Translations under genes and position numbers: made by a program
Shown here: piece by piece, positions 1 through 9,672 of the stretch
How positions within the stretch are numbered: position 1 is the stretch's first letter
Layout: every line of letters begins with the position of its first letter
The notes under the pieces: model-generated
The model's database searches: none
Seen by the model: the letters and a program-made list of their open reading frames with translations, nothing else
What the model was told of the DNA's origin: nothing
DNA from: Cytophaga sp. FL35
Lineage (GTDB): Bacteria > Bacteroidota > Bacteroidia > Flavobacteriales > Flavobacteriaceae
Direction of reading: 5' to 3'
Assembly: GCF_014349235.1 (NCBI RefSeq)
Contig: NZ_JACSOH010000031.1
Coordinates: 1 to 50,004, forward strand
DNA: 50,004 nt

Positions 1-1
1 T

Positions 2-775
2 CCACAAGGACCCCAAGGCCCGGCAGGAGCGGACGGCGCTGACGGTGCGGTTGGCCCCCAGGGTCCCGCAGGACCTCAAGGTCCGGCAGGAGCAGACGGC
101 GCTGATGGTGCAACAGGTCCACAAGGTCCCCAAGGCCCAGCAGGAGCAGACGGAGCGGATGGTGCAACAGGCCCCCAGGGTCCCGCAGGACCCCAAGGTC
201 CGGCAGGAGCAGATGGCGCTGACGGTGCAACAGGCCCACAAGGTCCCCAAGGTCCGGCAGGAGCAGACGGAGCAACAGGCCCACAAGGTCCCCAAGGCCC
301 GGCAGGAGCGGACGGCGCTGACGGTGCGGTAGGCCCCCAGGGTCCCGCAGGACCCCAAGGTCCGGCAGGTGCAGACGGAGCAGACGGAGCAACAGGCCCA
401 CAAGGTCCCCAAGGTCCGGCAGGTGCAGACGGAGCAACAGGTCCACAAGGTCCCCAAGGCCCGGCAGGAGCAGACGGAGCAGACGGTGCAACAGGTCCAC
501 AAGGTCCCCAAGGCCCGGCAGGTGCTGACGGAGCAGATGGCGCTGACGGTGCAACAGGCCCACAAGGTCCCGCAGGTCCTCAAGGTCCAGCAGGTGCAGA
601 TGGAGCAGACGGTGCGGTAGGTCCACAGGGTCCCGCAGGCCCCCAAGGCCCGGCAGGAGCAGACGGAGCAGACGGCGCTGATGGCGCAACAGGTCCACAA
701 GGCCCCCAAGGTCCGGCAGGAGCGGACGGAGCAGATGGTGCAACAGGTCCGCAAGGTCCCCAAGGCCCTGCAGGT
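2..775 (+). repeat. GC-rich collagen-coding tandem repeat, 15-24 aa modules
   Basis: About 86 Gly-X-Y triplets are arranged in roughly 13 higher-order modules of the form GPQ-(GPA/GPQ)[11 protein letters not shown](T/V). Modules vary from 5 to 8 triplets (45-72 nt) by gain or loss of GPA-GPQ or GAD units. Position X is Pro when Y is Gln or Ala, and Ala when Y is Asp, Thr or Val. Asp is the only charged residue; there is no Lys or Arg. The DNA repeats closely enough to allow slippage or recombination, and it may be collapsed in short-read assemblies. Confidence 0.9.
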
Positions 776-1420
776 GACCCAGCGACCGATGATCAAACTC
801 TTTCAACGGATAACAGTCCTGGAGATATTTCGATATCCGGAGGAAACAGTATAACAATTAATGTAAATGACGCAGATTCTGTGGTAGGTAACGAATACAA
901 CAACAGCTTTGGAGTGGTTGGCGGAAACCTGCGTTTGACCGATGGTGGAGGCAACTTGGACGTTCCACTCTCTAGCCTTGGTTCTGACGACCAATACGAT
1001 GATGAGGTGCCTTTAAGAACTCCAATTGATGTAGATGAGGCTGGGGAGGCTTCACCAACAAATGAAACCAATGTACAAGAAGTTATTGAAGCAATAGCCC
1101 CAATAACCTCTAAGGCAGCACGAATTTTTTACCCTCCATCCATAGCAGTTGATGCTTCCATTAACGGAACGTTTACTATTGATCTATATGCACAATATAC
1201 GGCTCAATATGGTACACCTACCGTTTCCAGTGCAGGAGCTCCAGCTGCGTTGCCTACCTATGGAGCCACAGAATTATATTACTATGTTACGTATGCTGAC
1301 CCTACTGTTTTTAATACGGGAACAATGTCAATTGATGCCAATGGTGTTTTGACCTATACAATTATAGGGCAACCGGCAGATTACAATTCCCTGATCAACG
1401 TAGTGTTTATGGTTAAATAA
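2..1420 (+). CDS. collagen-like Gly-X-Y repeat surface protein (5' end outside window)
   Basis: The frame is open from base 2 to the TAA at 1418-1420, giving 472 codons with the N-terminus missing. Residues 1-258 of the visible part are uninterrupted Gly-X-Y triplets built only from [12 protein letters not shown] and GAV, as in bacterial collagen-like proteins that form triple helices. After the repeat ([11 protein letters not shown]...) comes a globular C-terminal region of about 210 residues, rich in Asp, Asn, Thr and Gly, with an aromatic stretch [11 protein letters not shown] and the end INVVFMVK. I see no type A or type B T9SS sorting domain at the C-terminus. It lies 21 nt before a T9SS type B protein and then a PorP/SprF homologue, so the three are probably one surface operon. 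Repeat identity is seen directly; an adhesin or surface-fibre role is inferred. The signal peptide, if any, is outside the window. Confidence 0.85.
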   Translation, partial: PQGPQGPAGADGADGAVGPQGPAGPQGPAGADGADGATGPQGPQGPAGADGADGATGPQGPAGPQGPAGADGADGATGPQGPQGPAGADGATGPQGPQGPAGADGADGAVGPQGPAGPQGPAGADGADGATGPQGPQGPAGADGATGPQGPQGPAGADGADGATGPQGPQGPAGADGADGADGATGPQGPAGPQGPAGADGADGAVGPQGPAGPQGPAGADGADGADGATGPQGPQGPAGADGADGATGPQGPQGPAGDPATDDQTLSTDNSPGDISISGGNSITINVNDADSVVGNEYNNSFGVVGGNLRLTDGGGNLDVPLSSLGSDDQYDDEVPLRTPIDVDEAGEASPTNETNVQEVIEAIAPITSKAARIFYPPSIAVDASINGTFTIDLYAQYTAQYGTPTVSSAGAPAALPTYGATELYYYVTYADPTVFNTGTMSIDANGVLTYTIIGQPADYNSLINVVFMVK

Positions 1421-1441
1421 ATATAATCCGATAGAATAAAA

Positions 1442-3457
1442 TTGAAAACCGTCGCTACATATAAGGCCATTGTACTTGGTATTGTCCTTACAATATTAGG
1501 AATTGCCGCTTCAAATGCTCAGTTTTTACTTCAGGCGCCCAATGGGGGCGATGAAAATAACTATCGTTGGTACGAAGCATCAGATACAAGTACGGTCCTA
1601 GGTACTGATTCCTTTTATGAAGTAACCGAAAGAGGGGTGTATTTCGCTACTTATGATGGTACGGCATGCGGACATAATGCTACGGGATATTTTATAGTTA
1701 CCAATTGTAATTCACCTTATAACGAGGTTACATTAGATATTTCTAGAAACCCTTTGCCCCCAGGTGCGACGCTCACCTGGAGTCCGGCGGTGTCTGGAGA
1801 CCAAATGCAACCAACAGTAATAGCCACGCAGACCGTTCAAAAGTATACCGCCACGATTCTAAAGGCCGGAAACAGCAAGAGCCTTCCTAATTTTACGGTG
1901 GTATGTATTGATGAATCGGCCATTTTGGTAGATGATTTGGTGTCATTGGATGAAGACACCTCCACAATTGTCGATATCTATGCCAATGACTCCGATTTAC
2001 CGGATTCTGGATTACTAACTATTTCTAGGAATCCAAATAATGGTCAGGTCACCATCGATAACAATGGTACGCCTAATGACCCTACAGATGATATTGTGAC
2101 CTATGTTCCAAATCCAGATTATAATGGTCCGGATACTTTCAATTATAGTGTTTGCAACACCTTTGGCGATTGTAGTACAGCTTCAGTGACGGTGAATGTG
2201 AACCCTATTGTGGACGCTATCGATGATGCCGTGGCCACAACCGAAGGAACACCAGTAGAAATACATATTATGGATAATGATAATGATGTACCTGCCACTG
2301 GAACTTTATCGGTAGAAAATCCAATCAATGGAACATTATCTATTAATGATGGAGGAACACCAAATACTCCGTCAGATGATGTTGTAACCTTTATTCCTAA
2401 TGATGGATTTATTGGTACGGAATCCTTTATCTACACCTTGTGTGATGCTATTGGAAATTGTAGTTCGGCATCTATTTCGCTAGTGGTAACGGACGCAGAA
2501 GATTTAGACGCAGATAATGACGGTATTCTTGATTCCTTTGAGGATTTGAACCTGGATGCGGACAATGATCCGTCAACCAACCCTACGGACACGGATGGAG
2601 ATGGAATTCCGGATTATTTGGATATTGATAGTGATAATGATGGAATTCCAGATAACGTGGAAGCTCAATCCACAGTAGGATATATAGCTCCTAGTTTGAC
2701 AGATGCCAATAGAAACGGTTTGGACGATGCATATGAGACCGGAGGTCAATTAGGTCTGATACCAGAAGATACTGATGGTGATGGGCTACCTGATTATGTG
2801 GATGAGGATAGTGATAATGATAATATACCTGATAGAATTGAAGCACATGACCACGATCAAGATGGTATACCAGAGGTAAGTTTAATTGGATCGGATAAGG
2901 ATAATGATGGTCTGGACGATGGTTATGAAGGAGAAACTGCCATTGATCTAGACGTGAACGACGAAATTAACGACCCATATAATGACCTTCCAAATACTGA
3001 TGGAGATGGGGAAAGTAATTATAGGGATATTGATGACGACAATGACGGAATTGAGAGTAAAAATGAAGATGTAAACATCGATGGAGACTATTCCAATGAC
3101 GATAGCGATAATGATGGTATTCCAGAATACCTCGAGCCAAATGCAGATGAAGAACAAATAGAGGTATTCAATGTGATTACGCCAAACGGCGATGGAGTTC
3201 ATGATGTACTCACCATACATGGTTTGGAAAATTTCCCGGATAATTCTTTGAGAATTTACAATCGTTGGGGCGTATTGGTCTATAGTACCCAGGCTTACAA
3301 TACCCAAGGAAATACTTTTGATGGAACATCGGAAGGAAGGGTTACCGTAGATGTGGATAGAAAACTTCCTGTAGGAACTTATTTCTATATCCTTGAATAC
3401 AAAATAGATAACGGAGAGACCAAAAATTTGAACGGATACATATACCTAAATAGATAG
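1442..3457 (+). CDS. T9SS type B sorting domain protein with cadherin-like and thrombospondin type 3 repeats
   Basis: A 671-aa secreted protein. Residues 1-26 form a signal peptide ending ASNA before QF. An Ig/fibronectin-like region follows (about 27-155), then two tandem cadherin-like domains (about 160-255 and 258-350), each with the [12 protein letters not shown] type of hairpin followed by a TFxY or SFIY strand. Residues 351-565 are Asp-rich calcium-binding thrombospondin type 3 repeats (DxDx[12 protein letters not shown]). The last ~100 residues (from [10 protein letters not shown] at 576) are a CHU_C / gliding-motility-associated C-terminal domain with the IYNRWG motif, the T9SS type B sorting signal. 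The start is TTG; no nearby ATG keeps the signal peptide. The stop overlaps the GTG start of the SprF-like gene (TAGTG). Known for the family: such proteins are exported by T9SS and held at the cell surface. The ligand is unknown. Confidence 0.9.
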   Translation: MKTVATYKAIVLGIVLTILGIAASNAQFLLQAPNGGDENNYRWYEASDTSTVLGTDSFYEVTERGVYFATYDGTACGHNATGYFIVTNCNSPYNEVTLDISRNPLPPGATLTWSPAVSGDQMQPTVIATQTVQKYTATILKAGNSKSLPNFTVVCIDESAILVDDLVSLDEDTSTIVDIYANDSDLPDSGLLTISRNPNNGQVTIDNNGTPNDPTDDIVTYVPNPDYNGPDTFNYSVCNTFGDCSTASVTVNVNPIVDAIDDAVATTEGTPVEIHIMDNDNDVPATGTLSVENPINGTLSINDGGTPNTPSDDVVTFIPNDGFIGTESFIYTLCDAIGNCSSASISLVVTDAEDLDADNDGILDSFEDLNLDADNDPSTNPTDTDGDGIPDYLDIDSDNDGIPDNVEAQSTVGYIAPSLTDANRNGLDDAYETGGQLGLIPEDTDGDGLPDYVDEDSDNDNIPDRIEAHDHDQDGIPEVSLIGSDKDNDGLDDGYEGETAIDLDVNDEINDPYNDLPNTDGDGESNYRDIDDDNDGIESKNEDVNIDGDYSNDDSDNDGIPEYLEPNADEEQIEVFNVITPNGDGVHDVLTIHGLENFPDNSLRIYNRWGVLVYSTQAYNTQGNTFDGTSEGRVTVDVDRKLPVGTYFYILEYKIDNGETKNLNGYIYLNR

Positions 3458-4416
3458 TGCAAATGATTACCCCAAATCTTAAATTACAAGTCACAAGAAT
3501 ATTGCTACTATTGATCTTCGGTGGTTTTATTACTTGTAATAAAATTAATGCCCAACAAGATGCACAGTATACTCAGTATATGTACAATACCATGAGTGTT
3601 AATCCCGGTTATGCAGGTTCTAGAGGACATGTTAGTGCAGCCTTATTGCATAGGTCACAATGGATAGGGTTAGATGGAGCGCCTAAAACACAGACCTTTA
3701 ATATACACTCACCTATTGGTTATAGAGGGGTGGGACTTGGATTGTCCATTGTTAACGATCAAATAGGGCCTACATCGGAAACTTATTTTGATGTTGATTT
3801 TTCCTATACGGTATACACCTCCAATGAAGGTAGATTAAGTTTTGGGTTAAAAGGCTCCGCTCATTTATTGGATATTAGATATTCAGAATTAAACCAGATA
3901 GCTCCGGATAATGATTTGCAAAGCGATGTAGACAATCAGTTTTCTCCCAATGTGGGTGCAGGGGTATATTATCATACGCAAAGGTTTTACGCTGGAATAT
4001 CCGTTCCTAGAATTTTAGAAACTAAACACTTCAAGGAAGGACCAACTCCTTCCACCGCAAAGGAACAAATGAACTTTTATCTCATAACCGGATATGTTTG
4101 GGATTTAAATGATAATCTAAAGTTTAAACCTTCCATATTGACTAAAGCGGTTAAAGGTGCGCCTTTACAAGTTGATTTATCTGCCAATTTCATGCTCAAC
4201 GAGAAATTTATTTTAGGTGCCGCATACAGGTGGGATGCCGCATTCAGTGGTTTGGTAGGATTCAATGTTTCCAACAAGTTTTTAATTGGTATGGCCTATG
4301 ACCGAGAAATTACGGAGTTAGGTAATGCGCTGTACAATGATGGTTCTTTTGAGGTTATTTTACGTTACGATTTCATTAGTACCCAAGGTAATTTAAAGTC
4401 GCCTAGATTCTTTTAA
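3457..4416 (+). CDS. PorP/SprF family type IX secretion system outer-membrane protein
   Basis: A 319-aa protein with a hydrophobic N-terminal signal ending near INAQQ. The family hallmark follows directly: QDAQYTQYMYNTMSVNPGYAGSRG and, soon after, HRSQWIGLDGAPKTQT. The rest alternates in the pattern of an outer-membrane beta barrel and ends in an aromatic residue (RFF). In Flavobacterium johnsoniae, SprF is needed for secretion of the adhesin SprB, and SprF-like proteins are commonly encoded next to cargo with type B sorting domains. Here the GTG start overlaps the stop of the type B cargo gene by one base (ATG at 3463 is the alternative), so the two are translationally linked and this protein probably serves that cargo. 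A strong terminator follows. A core PorP for general T9SS function is less likely given the context. Confidence 0.9.
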   Translation: MQMITPNLKLQVTRILLLLIFGGFITCNKINAQQDAQYTQYMYNTMSVNPGYAGSRGHVSAALLHRSQWIGLDGAPKTQTFNIHSPIGYRGVGLGLSIVNDQIGPTSETYFDVDFSYTVYTSNEGRLSFGLKGSAHLLDIRYSELNQIAPDNDLQSDVDNQFSPNVGAGVYYHTQRFYAGISVPRILETKHFKEGPTPSTAKEQMNFYLITGYVWDLNDNLKFKPSILTKAVKGAPLQVDLSANFMLNEKFILGAAYRWDAAFSGLVGFNVSNKFLIGMAYDREITELGNALYNDGSFEVILRYDFISTQGNLKSPRFF

Positions 4417-4447
4417 ACACCTAATTTCATATTTCAATTAATGAACT

Positions 4448-4477
4448 AAGTTGTTATCCCAGGATAGCAACTTTTTT
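4448..4477 (+). terminator. Rho-independent terminator of the collagen/T9SS/SprF operon
   Basis: The arms at 4448-4459 and 4462-4473 pair over about 11 bp with one G-T wobble, leaving a minimal loop around CCAG, and are followed by TTTTTT. It lies 32 nt after the SprF-like stop. Confidence 0.75.
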
Positions 4478-4601
4478 ATTTTTGATTGGTGCCGTTTATC
4501 GATCAGTACTGTCTATTGTTCATTTTAGGATTTCTTTGGTTTTGAACAATCTGCTCGAAAAAGGGTTTTCAAACGGGAAAAAGTGCCTTAGGACGTGTAA
4601 A

Positions 4602-4633
4602 TTGTCAATCTGTTTTGCTGAGCTATAATTTTG
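4602..4633 (+). promoter_or_regulatory. promoter of the second T9SS type B gene
   Basis: TTG at 4602-4604, a 21-nt spacer, and TAATTTTG at 4626-4633 fit the Bacteroidota -33/-7 arrangement. The leader to the ATG at 4684 would be about 45 nt. The remaining sequence between the terminator and this box shows nothing I recognise. Confidence 0.55.
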
Positions 4634-4683
4634 TTTGTTGTAGGTCCCAAGTCTACCTCATGTCAAATGTTACTACTTAGCCT

Positions 4684-7600
4684 ATGGTAAAATTTTTTCC
4701 CCCTGTAACTCTATTTAGAGTATGTATACCTACAATACTCTTAGTATTCTCAATCTCCTTGACTTGGGGTCAAGCAACATCTATTCGAACGGGAGTTACT
4801 TTTAATTGGGCTAATAATCAGAGCATACTTTCAGACCCCGCCAACTTACAATCCATCACTATAAATGGGGTTGATTATACTACGTTTGTGGTACCTAGCA
4901 ATTATGAAATGACTCGTTTGGGGCCTGGTGGTAATGGAGAAAATAATATCTGGAACAACGGTATAAGAATTGTTACCGGTAGCGATGCGGCTAATTGGGG
5001 TGCCGAGGCATTGAACGCCTATCAATCATTAAATCTCAACCATTACTTTCAGAGCAATCAAAACGGACGTAATTTTTGTGGGAACTATTCGGCCCTAAGT
5101 ACGACCGATGCTCAAATTCAGACCATTTCTTATAACCCTGGCATTCCTTCCAATCCCGATGGGGTCATAGCAGTGACCGAACGTGGCGGAAACAATTGTA
5201 TGTATATTGAACTCTATGGTATTCCTGTAGGGGGAGGCCCTGAGCAGATGCTGGGTAGCACCTTTGTTCGTAATCAGGGAAACTTAACCGGAGTTGGGCC
5301 TCAGGCGGCCCCCACCGCAAATAGCGATTATTGGAGCAGTGGAAGGAATAATGAAAATGGGCAGGTGATAGGGATTGCCCTTTATGAGCTTTCAGAATTG
5401 GCACCCGTAGGTTCCATAATTACCTCTATTCGCTACATGGGCGCTACCAATGACCACGGTGATGGCAAATTCTTTCTAATGCAGACGTATGCTGAGGATG
5501 ATAGTCTTCGTATAAAATTGGATAGGGAAGGTAATGGTAATATCGCCGAAAATGATTTAGTACCTGCTGGCAGTACGTATACTTTATTGAGCAACCCTAC
5601 TAACGGCATACTGGTTTTTAACCCAGATGGAAGCTTCAACTATATTCCTAATCCCGGATTTACAGGAAATGATACATTTGAATATCAGGTTTGTCTTCCT
5701 GCACCCAATACTGGCGTATGTGATACGGGCACGGCAATAATAGTTATTAAATTGGAAGCTATTTTTGATAGCGCCAATGTAGGCGTTAACTCAGCTGATA
5801 ATCCAATAGAAATTCTTTCCAACGATAATTTTGGTAGTGCGGGTCCCCTATTAAATGGTGCTGTTACCAATTTTAGTCAGCCAACAAACGGTTCCGTAAT
5901 CCTAATGGACAACGGAACGGCAGATTCCTACGATGATTACTTTACTTATACTCCCTCAATTGATTTTTCGGGAACGGATATTTTTACATACGAAATTACC
6001 GATGCTGGTGGAAATACGGATGAAGCTTCGGTGTACATTACCGTTGATTATGACACCGACAGTGATGGAATTGACAACAGAACCGATGTTGATGATGATA
6101 ATGATGGTATTTTAGATGGTAATGAAGCGCAAGATTGTATAGACGATGATTATTTTGCTTGGGGATTCAATAGTCCTGTAGGTACACGAGAAGTAGATTT
6201 TGAACAAAACCCCGCCTTTAATAATTGGTTTTTGGCCAACACCGGAACTATTGTTACCGGAGCAGGTATTACTGCAGCTTCACCGGGTTCTGAATTACAG
6301 ATTTCCCAAATAGAGGCCGACACCTATCAAGAAGCGCTGGTTCAAGCAGAATATATAGAAGTATCGTTTACTACTGCTTCCGGCTTAATAAATCCATTAA
6401 TTGAACGCATGGGTGTTAACTGGTTCCGTAATTCCAACGGTACCACGGTAGGCAATAGCTATGATGCGGCCATCGCCATTTCAAACGATAATTTTGCTTC
6501 CTCCGTATTACTGTACTCCGATATCAGGGTGCACTATCCCACTAATGGAGTTTCTGAATTTTTTGACCTCATGCCAGTAGGTTCCCATTTTAATCTAGAA
6601 GAGAATACGACTTATACCATTCGTGTTTATACTTATAATCAGCAAAATGATGGTAATGTGGCTTATTCCGTTTTTGACGATTTTACGGTGAGGATTTCTT
6701 CCTGCCAGGAACAGGATACCGATGGTGATATAAATCCTGATCATCAAGATTTGGACAGTGATAACGATACCTGTGCAGACACGACCGAAGCGGGTCACAC
6801 AGATGATGACGGGGATTTTATTTTAGGAACTTCTCCCGTTAACGTAGATGCCTACGGTCAGATTACCGGGCAAGGAGGATATTATGGCACCACTACCGAG
6901 GTAACCCAAGCAAGTGCTCACATGACCGTGAATATCTCTCCAGATAACGTTCAAGCCGTTTCAGGAGAAACTGTCGTTTTTGCTGCAGGTATTAGCGGTC
7001 CGGATCTTTCGTATAGATGGCAAAATAGCCGTGATAATGGCGACACTTGGGGTAACCTCTCTGATAATGAGAACTATTCGGGAGCTCAGTCTCAAGAGTT
7101 GACGGTTACGGGTGTGAACCCATCCCTTACGGGGCTGTACCGACTGACGGCCACCAGCACTCAGAATCTCTGCAATCCTTTCGCAGCAACCATTCCGGCA
7201 CTATTGTCGGTGAATAACTTGATTCTTGATAGTGATGGCGATGGTATTACCGATGCTTTTGAAGATTTGAATACCGATGGCGATAATGACCCGTCTACCA
7301 ATCCAACCAATTCAGACAATGACGAGTTTCCTGATTATTTGGATATTGATAGTGACAACGATGGTATTCCCGATAATGTGGAGGCACAAACCACCTCCGG
7401 ATATATTCCGCCAAGCAATCTTGATGAAAACAACAATGGTCTGGATGATGCTTACGAGCAGGATGGCAACGAGGGCTTGATTCCTGTAAATACCGATGGA
7501 GAAGATTTACCCGATTACTTAGATACGGATAGTGACAATGACAACATTCTTGATGCTACGGAAGCCCATGACCACGACCAGGACGGTGTACCCGATGTTA

Positions 7601-8169
7601 TTTTCATTGGTTCTGATAAAGATAACGATGGTTTAGACGATGGTTTTGAAGGCGAAGAAGCTATTGATGACGATATCAACGATGAAATTGACGATCCCGT
7701 TAATGACCTTCCTGATACCGATAATGACTTTGAATCTGATTATAGGGATATTGATGATGATGGTGACGGAATTATGACCATAGATGAAGATAGTAACAAT
7801 GATGGTAACTATGCCAACGATGATGAAAACAATAATGGAATTCCCAATTATTTAGAGGCTCCTTATACTCCGGTAATCGTTTATAATGTGGTAACCCCCA
7901 ATGGCGATAACGTTCATGATTATTTGACCATTACCGGTTTGGAGTCGCGTCCGGTCAATCACCTTGAAATCTATAACCGTTGGGGTATTCTAATGTATGA
8001 AACCGATGGTTATGATTCGAACGGCAATAACTTTACGGGGCAGTCTTTAGACCAGCTGAACGATGGCGCTATAGAGAGAATGTCCTCAGGTACCTATTTT
8101 TACATTCTAAAGTACGAGGAAATGAACGGTGAGACGATGCACCTTCGTGGATATTTGTATCTCAATTAA
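4684..8169 (+). CDS. large T9SS type B sorting domain protein (multidomain adhesin-like)
   Basis: A 1161-aa secreted protein. A signal peptide spans residues 1-30 (ending TWGQ). Residues 31-260 form a lectin- or jellyroll-like region I cannot assign. Two cadherin-like tandem domains follow (about 270-360 and 362-455), with the [19 protein letters not shown] signature. A short thrombospondin type 3 segment starts at 457, then a unique beta-rich domain (about 480-672), a second type 3 segment (from 675), an Ig-like domain (about 745-840), a long type 3 block (847-1060) and the CHU_C type B sorting domain (from [10 protein letters not shown] at 1067, with IYNRWG). From the third type 3 block onward it is clearly paralogous to the protein at 1442-3457; the N-terminal two thirds differ. 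It has its own promoter and no adjacent SprF gene. Export by T9SS is expected from the family; an adhesion or matrix role is inferred. Confidence 0.9.
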   Translation: MVKFFPPVTLFRVCIPTILLVFSISLTWGQATSIRTGVTFNWANNQSILSDPANLQSITINGVDYTTFVVPSNYEMTRLGPGGNGENNIWNNGIRIVTGSDAANWGAEALNAYQSLNLNHYFQSNQNGRNFCGNYSALSTTDAQIQTISYNPGIPSNPDGVIAVTERGGNNCMYIELYGIPVGGGPEQMLGSTFVRNQGNLTGVGPQAAPTANSDYWSSGRNNENGQVIGIALYELSELAPVGSIITSIRYMGATNDHGDGKFFLMQTYAEDDSLRIKLDREGNGNIAENDLVPAGSTYTLLSNPTNGILVFNPDGSFNYIPNPGFTGNDTFEYQVCLPAPNTGVCDTGTAIIVIKLEAIFDSANVGVNSADNPIEILSNDNFGSAGPLLNGAVTNFSQPTNGSVILMDNGTADSYDDYFTYTPSIDFSGTDIFTYEITDAGGNTDEASVYITVDYDTDSDGIDNRTDVDDDNDGILDGNEAQDCIDDDYFAWGFNSPVGTREVDFEQNPAFNNWFLANTGTIVTGAGITAASPGSELQISQIEADTYQEALVQAEYIEVSFTTASGLINPLIERMGVNWFRNSNGTTVGNSYDAAIAISNDNFASSVLLYSDIRVHYPTNGVSEFFDLMPVGSHFNLEENTTYTIRVYTYNQQNDGNVAYSVFDDFTVRISSCQEQDTDGDINPDHQDLDSDNDTCADTTEAGHTDDDGDFILGTSPVNVDAYGQITGQGGYYGTTTEVTQASAHMTVNISPDNVQAVSGETVVFAAGISGPDLSYRWQNSRDNGDTWGNLSDNENYSGAQSQELTVTGVNPSLTGLYRLTATSTQNLCNPFAATIPALLSVNNLILDSDGDGITDAFEDLNTDGDNDPSTNPTNSDNDEFPDYLDIDSDNDGIPDNVEAQTTSGYIPPSNLDENNNGLDDAYEQDGNEGLIPVNTDGEDLPDYLDTDSDNDNILDATEAHDHDQDGVPDVIFIGSDKDNDGLDDGFEGEEAIDDDINDEIDDPVNDLPDTDNDFESDYRDIDDDGDGIMTIDEDSNNDGNYANDDENNNGIPNYLEAPYTPVIVYNVVTPNGDNVHDYLTITGLESRPVNHLEIYNRWGILMYETDGYDSNGNNFTGQSLDQLNDGAIERMSSGTYFYILKYEEMNGETMHLRGYLYLN

Positions 8170-8227
8170 GATTGACGCATTAACTATTATTTATATCGCT
8201 CATTTTCTAATATGGTCGTAAAGATGT

Positions 8228-8235
8228 TATTTTTG
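8228..8235 (+). promoter_or_regulatory. -7 box TATTTTTG upstream of idi
   Basis: It matches TAnnTTTG and lies 34 nt before the idi start. No TTG is seen at the -33 position, so support is moderate. Confidence 0.4.
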
Positions 8236-8269
8236 TGAGGTAGGCCTTGAGCCTATCCCAACAAATAAA

Positions 8270-8815
8270 TTGCATTTGAAAGAAGAACAAGTAATTCTAG
8301 TAGACCCAAACGATGAACCTATTGGCACCATGGGGAAAATGGAGGCCCATGAAAAAGCGTTATTGCATCGGGCGTTCTCGGTATTCGTAATGAACCAAAA
8401 AGGGGAAACCATGTTACAGCAAAGAGCAGCGCATAAGTACCACTCCCCTCTATTATGGACCAACACCTGTTGCAGCCACCAAAGAGTGGGGGAATCCAAT
8501 ATTGAGGCGGGAAAAAGGAGACTACAGGAAGAAATGGGTTTTAAAACGGACCTAAAGGAGTTGTTCTCGTTTACCTATAAGGCTGCTTTTGATAATGGAC
8601 TTACGGAACACGAATTTGACCATGTCATGATCGGCGAATTTGAAGGCAATCCGGAAATTAACCCAGATGAGGTTGCGGCCTGGAAATGGATGAAACCTTC
8701 GGATGTCAAAAAAGATATTGAGGCAAATCCCGACCAATACACAGAATGGTTCAAAATCATTTTTGAGAAATTTTATAGTCATATTACCTTAAATAATACC
8801 CAAGATGAAGGTTAA
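8270..8815 (+). CDS. idi: isopentenyl-diphosphate delta-isomerase, type I
   Basis: A 181-aa Nudix-fold enzyme that interconverts IPP and DMAPP, the building blocks of isoprenoids (menaquinone, carotenoids, undecaprenyl carriers). The active-site Cys segment WTNTCCSH is present, followed by the Nudix helix AGKRRLQEEMGF and the acidic segment EHEFDHVMIGEFEG that supplies the metal and catalytic Glu. The length matches bacterial IDI-1 (about 180 aa). The residue after TNTCCSH is Gln where the family usually has Pro. The start is TTG at 8270; TTG at 8276, giving (M)KEEQVILVD, is equally plausible. The 3' end overlaps the next gene by 11 nt, so idi is first in a packed run idi-queD-prx-manA. Confidence 0.93.
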   Translation: MHLKEEQVILVDPNDEPIGTMGKMEAHEKALLHRAFSVFVMNQKGETMLQQRAAHKYHSPLLWTNTCCSHQRVGESNIEAGKRRLQEEMGFKTDLKELFSFTYKAAFDNGLTEHEFDHVMIGEFEGNPEINPDEVAAWKWMKPSDVKKDIEANPDQYTEWFKIIFEKFYSHITLNNTQDEG

Positions 8816-9212
8816 GGTAAGCAGAAAGGCCCATTTTAATGCAGCGCATAGGCTGTATAGAAAAGATTGGGACATGACCAAGAATGATGCGGTTTTTGGC
8901 AAATGCAACAATCCTAATTTTCACGGCCACAATTATGAGTTGGTGGTGAGCGTCACGGGTGAAATTGACCCAGTTACCGGTTTCGTTATCGATATGAAGG
9001 ATTTAAAAGATTTGATTAAAGCTGAAATCGAGGATGCCTTTGATCACAAGAATTTAAATGTTGAGGTACCGGAGTTCAAAGATTTAAATCCGACCGCAGA
9101 GAATATTTCGGTAGTTATTTGGCAAAAATTAAGGCCTCACATAAATAAAGAGCACGAACTTGAGGTGGTGCTCTATGAAACGCCCCGCAATTTTGTAACC
9201 TTTTCCGGATAG
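8805..9212 (+). CDS. queD: 6-carboxytetrahydropterin synthase / 6-pyruvoyltetrahydropterin synthase family protein
   Basis: A 135-aa protein of the PTPS/QueD family. The zinc-binding histidines are H15 (AHFNAAHR) and H40, H42 (FHGH). The catalytic Cys is C34 in GKCNNPN, and the Asp-His of the triad lies in FDHKNLN. The C-terminal ETPRNF Glu fits the pterin-anchoring residue. QueD converts 7,8-dihydroneopterin triphosphate to 6-carboxytetrahydropterin in queuosine and deazapurine synthesis; the closely related PTPS makes 6-pyruvoyl-tetrahydropterin. Sequence alone does not separate the two, but a bacterium without a biopterin pathway nearby favours QueD. It overlaps idi by 11 nt and is followed after 1 nt by the peroxiredoxin gene. 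Confidence 0.85.
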   Translation: MKVKVSRKAHFNAAHRLYRKDWDMTKNDAVFGKCNNPNFHGHNYELVVSVTGEIDPVTGFVIDMKDLKDLIKAEIEDAFDHKNLNVEVPEFKDLNPTAENISVVIWQKLRPHINKEHELEVVLYETPRNFVTFSG

Positions 9213-9213
9213 T

Positions 9214-9672
9214 ATGGGATTAAAAGTAGGCGATACCGTTCCAGAGTTTACCCTCAAAGACCAACATGGAAAGCCGTTCTCCAGTTCTGATTTATTGGGT
9301 AGAAAGCCTATAGTCATCTATTTTTACCCAAAAGACGACACACCTGGGTGTACCAAAGAAGCCTGTTCTTTTCGAGATAGCTATGAGGACTTCAAGGATT
9401 TAGGCGCCGAAGTTATCGGTATTAGTGGGGACACGGTAAAAAGTCACTCAAAATTTGCCCAAAAACACCAACTTCCCTTTATACTTTTGTCCGATAGTAA
9501 TAATGAAGTACGAAAAGCGTTTAAAGTAGGAAAAAGTATGTTAATTTTGCCGGGTAGGGAAACCTATGTCATTGACAGAAATGGTAAAATTATAATGGTA
9601 TTCAATAATCTTTTGAATGCTGAAAAACACATCACAGAAGCAATAAACGCATTAAAAAAATCGCAGCAATGA
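9214..9672 (+). CDS. bcp: thioredoxin-dependent thiol peroxidase, PrxQ/BCP type
   Basis: A 152-aa peroxiredoxin that reduces hydrogen and organic peroxides using thioredoxin. It has the family core FYPKDDTPGCTKEACSFRD, with the peroxidatic Cys at C46 and the resolving Cys at C51 (the C-x4-C of the alpha2 type BCP/PrxQ enzymes). No signal peptide, so cytoplasmic. Length is normal for the family. It starts 1 nt after queD, and its stop overlaps the manA start as ATGA, so it is probably co-transcribed and translationally coupled with manA. Confidence 0.95.
   Translation: MGLKVGDTVPEFTLKDQHGKPFSSSDLLGRKPIVIYFYPKDDTPGCTKEACSFRDSYEDFKDLGAEVIGISGDTVKSHSKFAQKHQLPFILLSDSNNEVRKAFKVGKSMLILPGRETYVIDRNGKIIMVFNNLLNAEKHITEAINALKKSQQ

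Noticed and set aside
45-620. Open frames rich in Arg, Gln, Glu and Val within the collagen repeat (45-332 and 369-620, plus strand)
   Set aside because: They are off-frame readings of the GC-rich repeat; the Gly-X-Y frame is continuous and ends in a normal C-terminal domain.
2-775. CRISPR-like array
   Set aside because: The repeats are in-frame protein-coding modules with no constant repeat length and no unique spacers.
2948-3307. 119-codon minus-strand frame inside the first T9SS cargo gene
   Set aside because: It is a shadow of the Asp-rich repeat codons (GAT/AAT read backwards as Ile), with no domain similarity.
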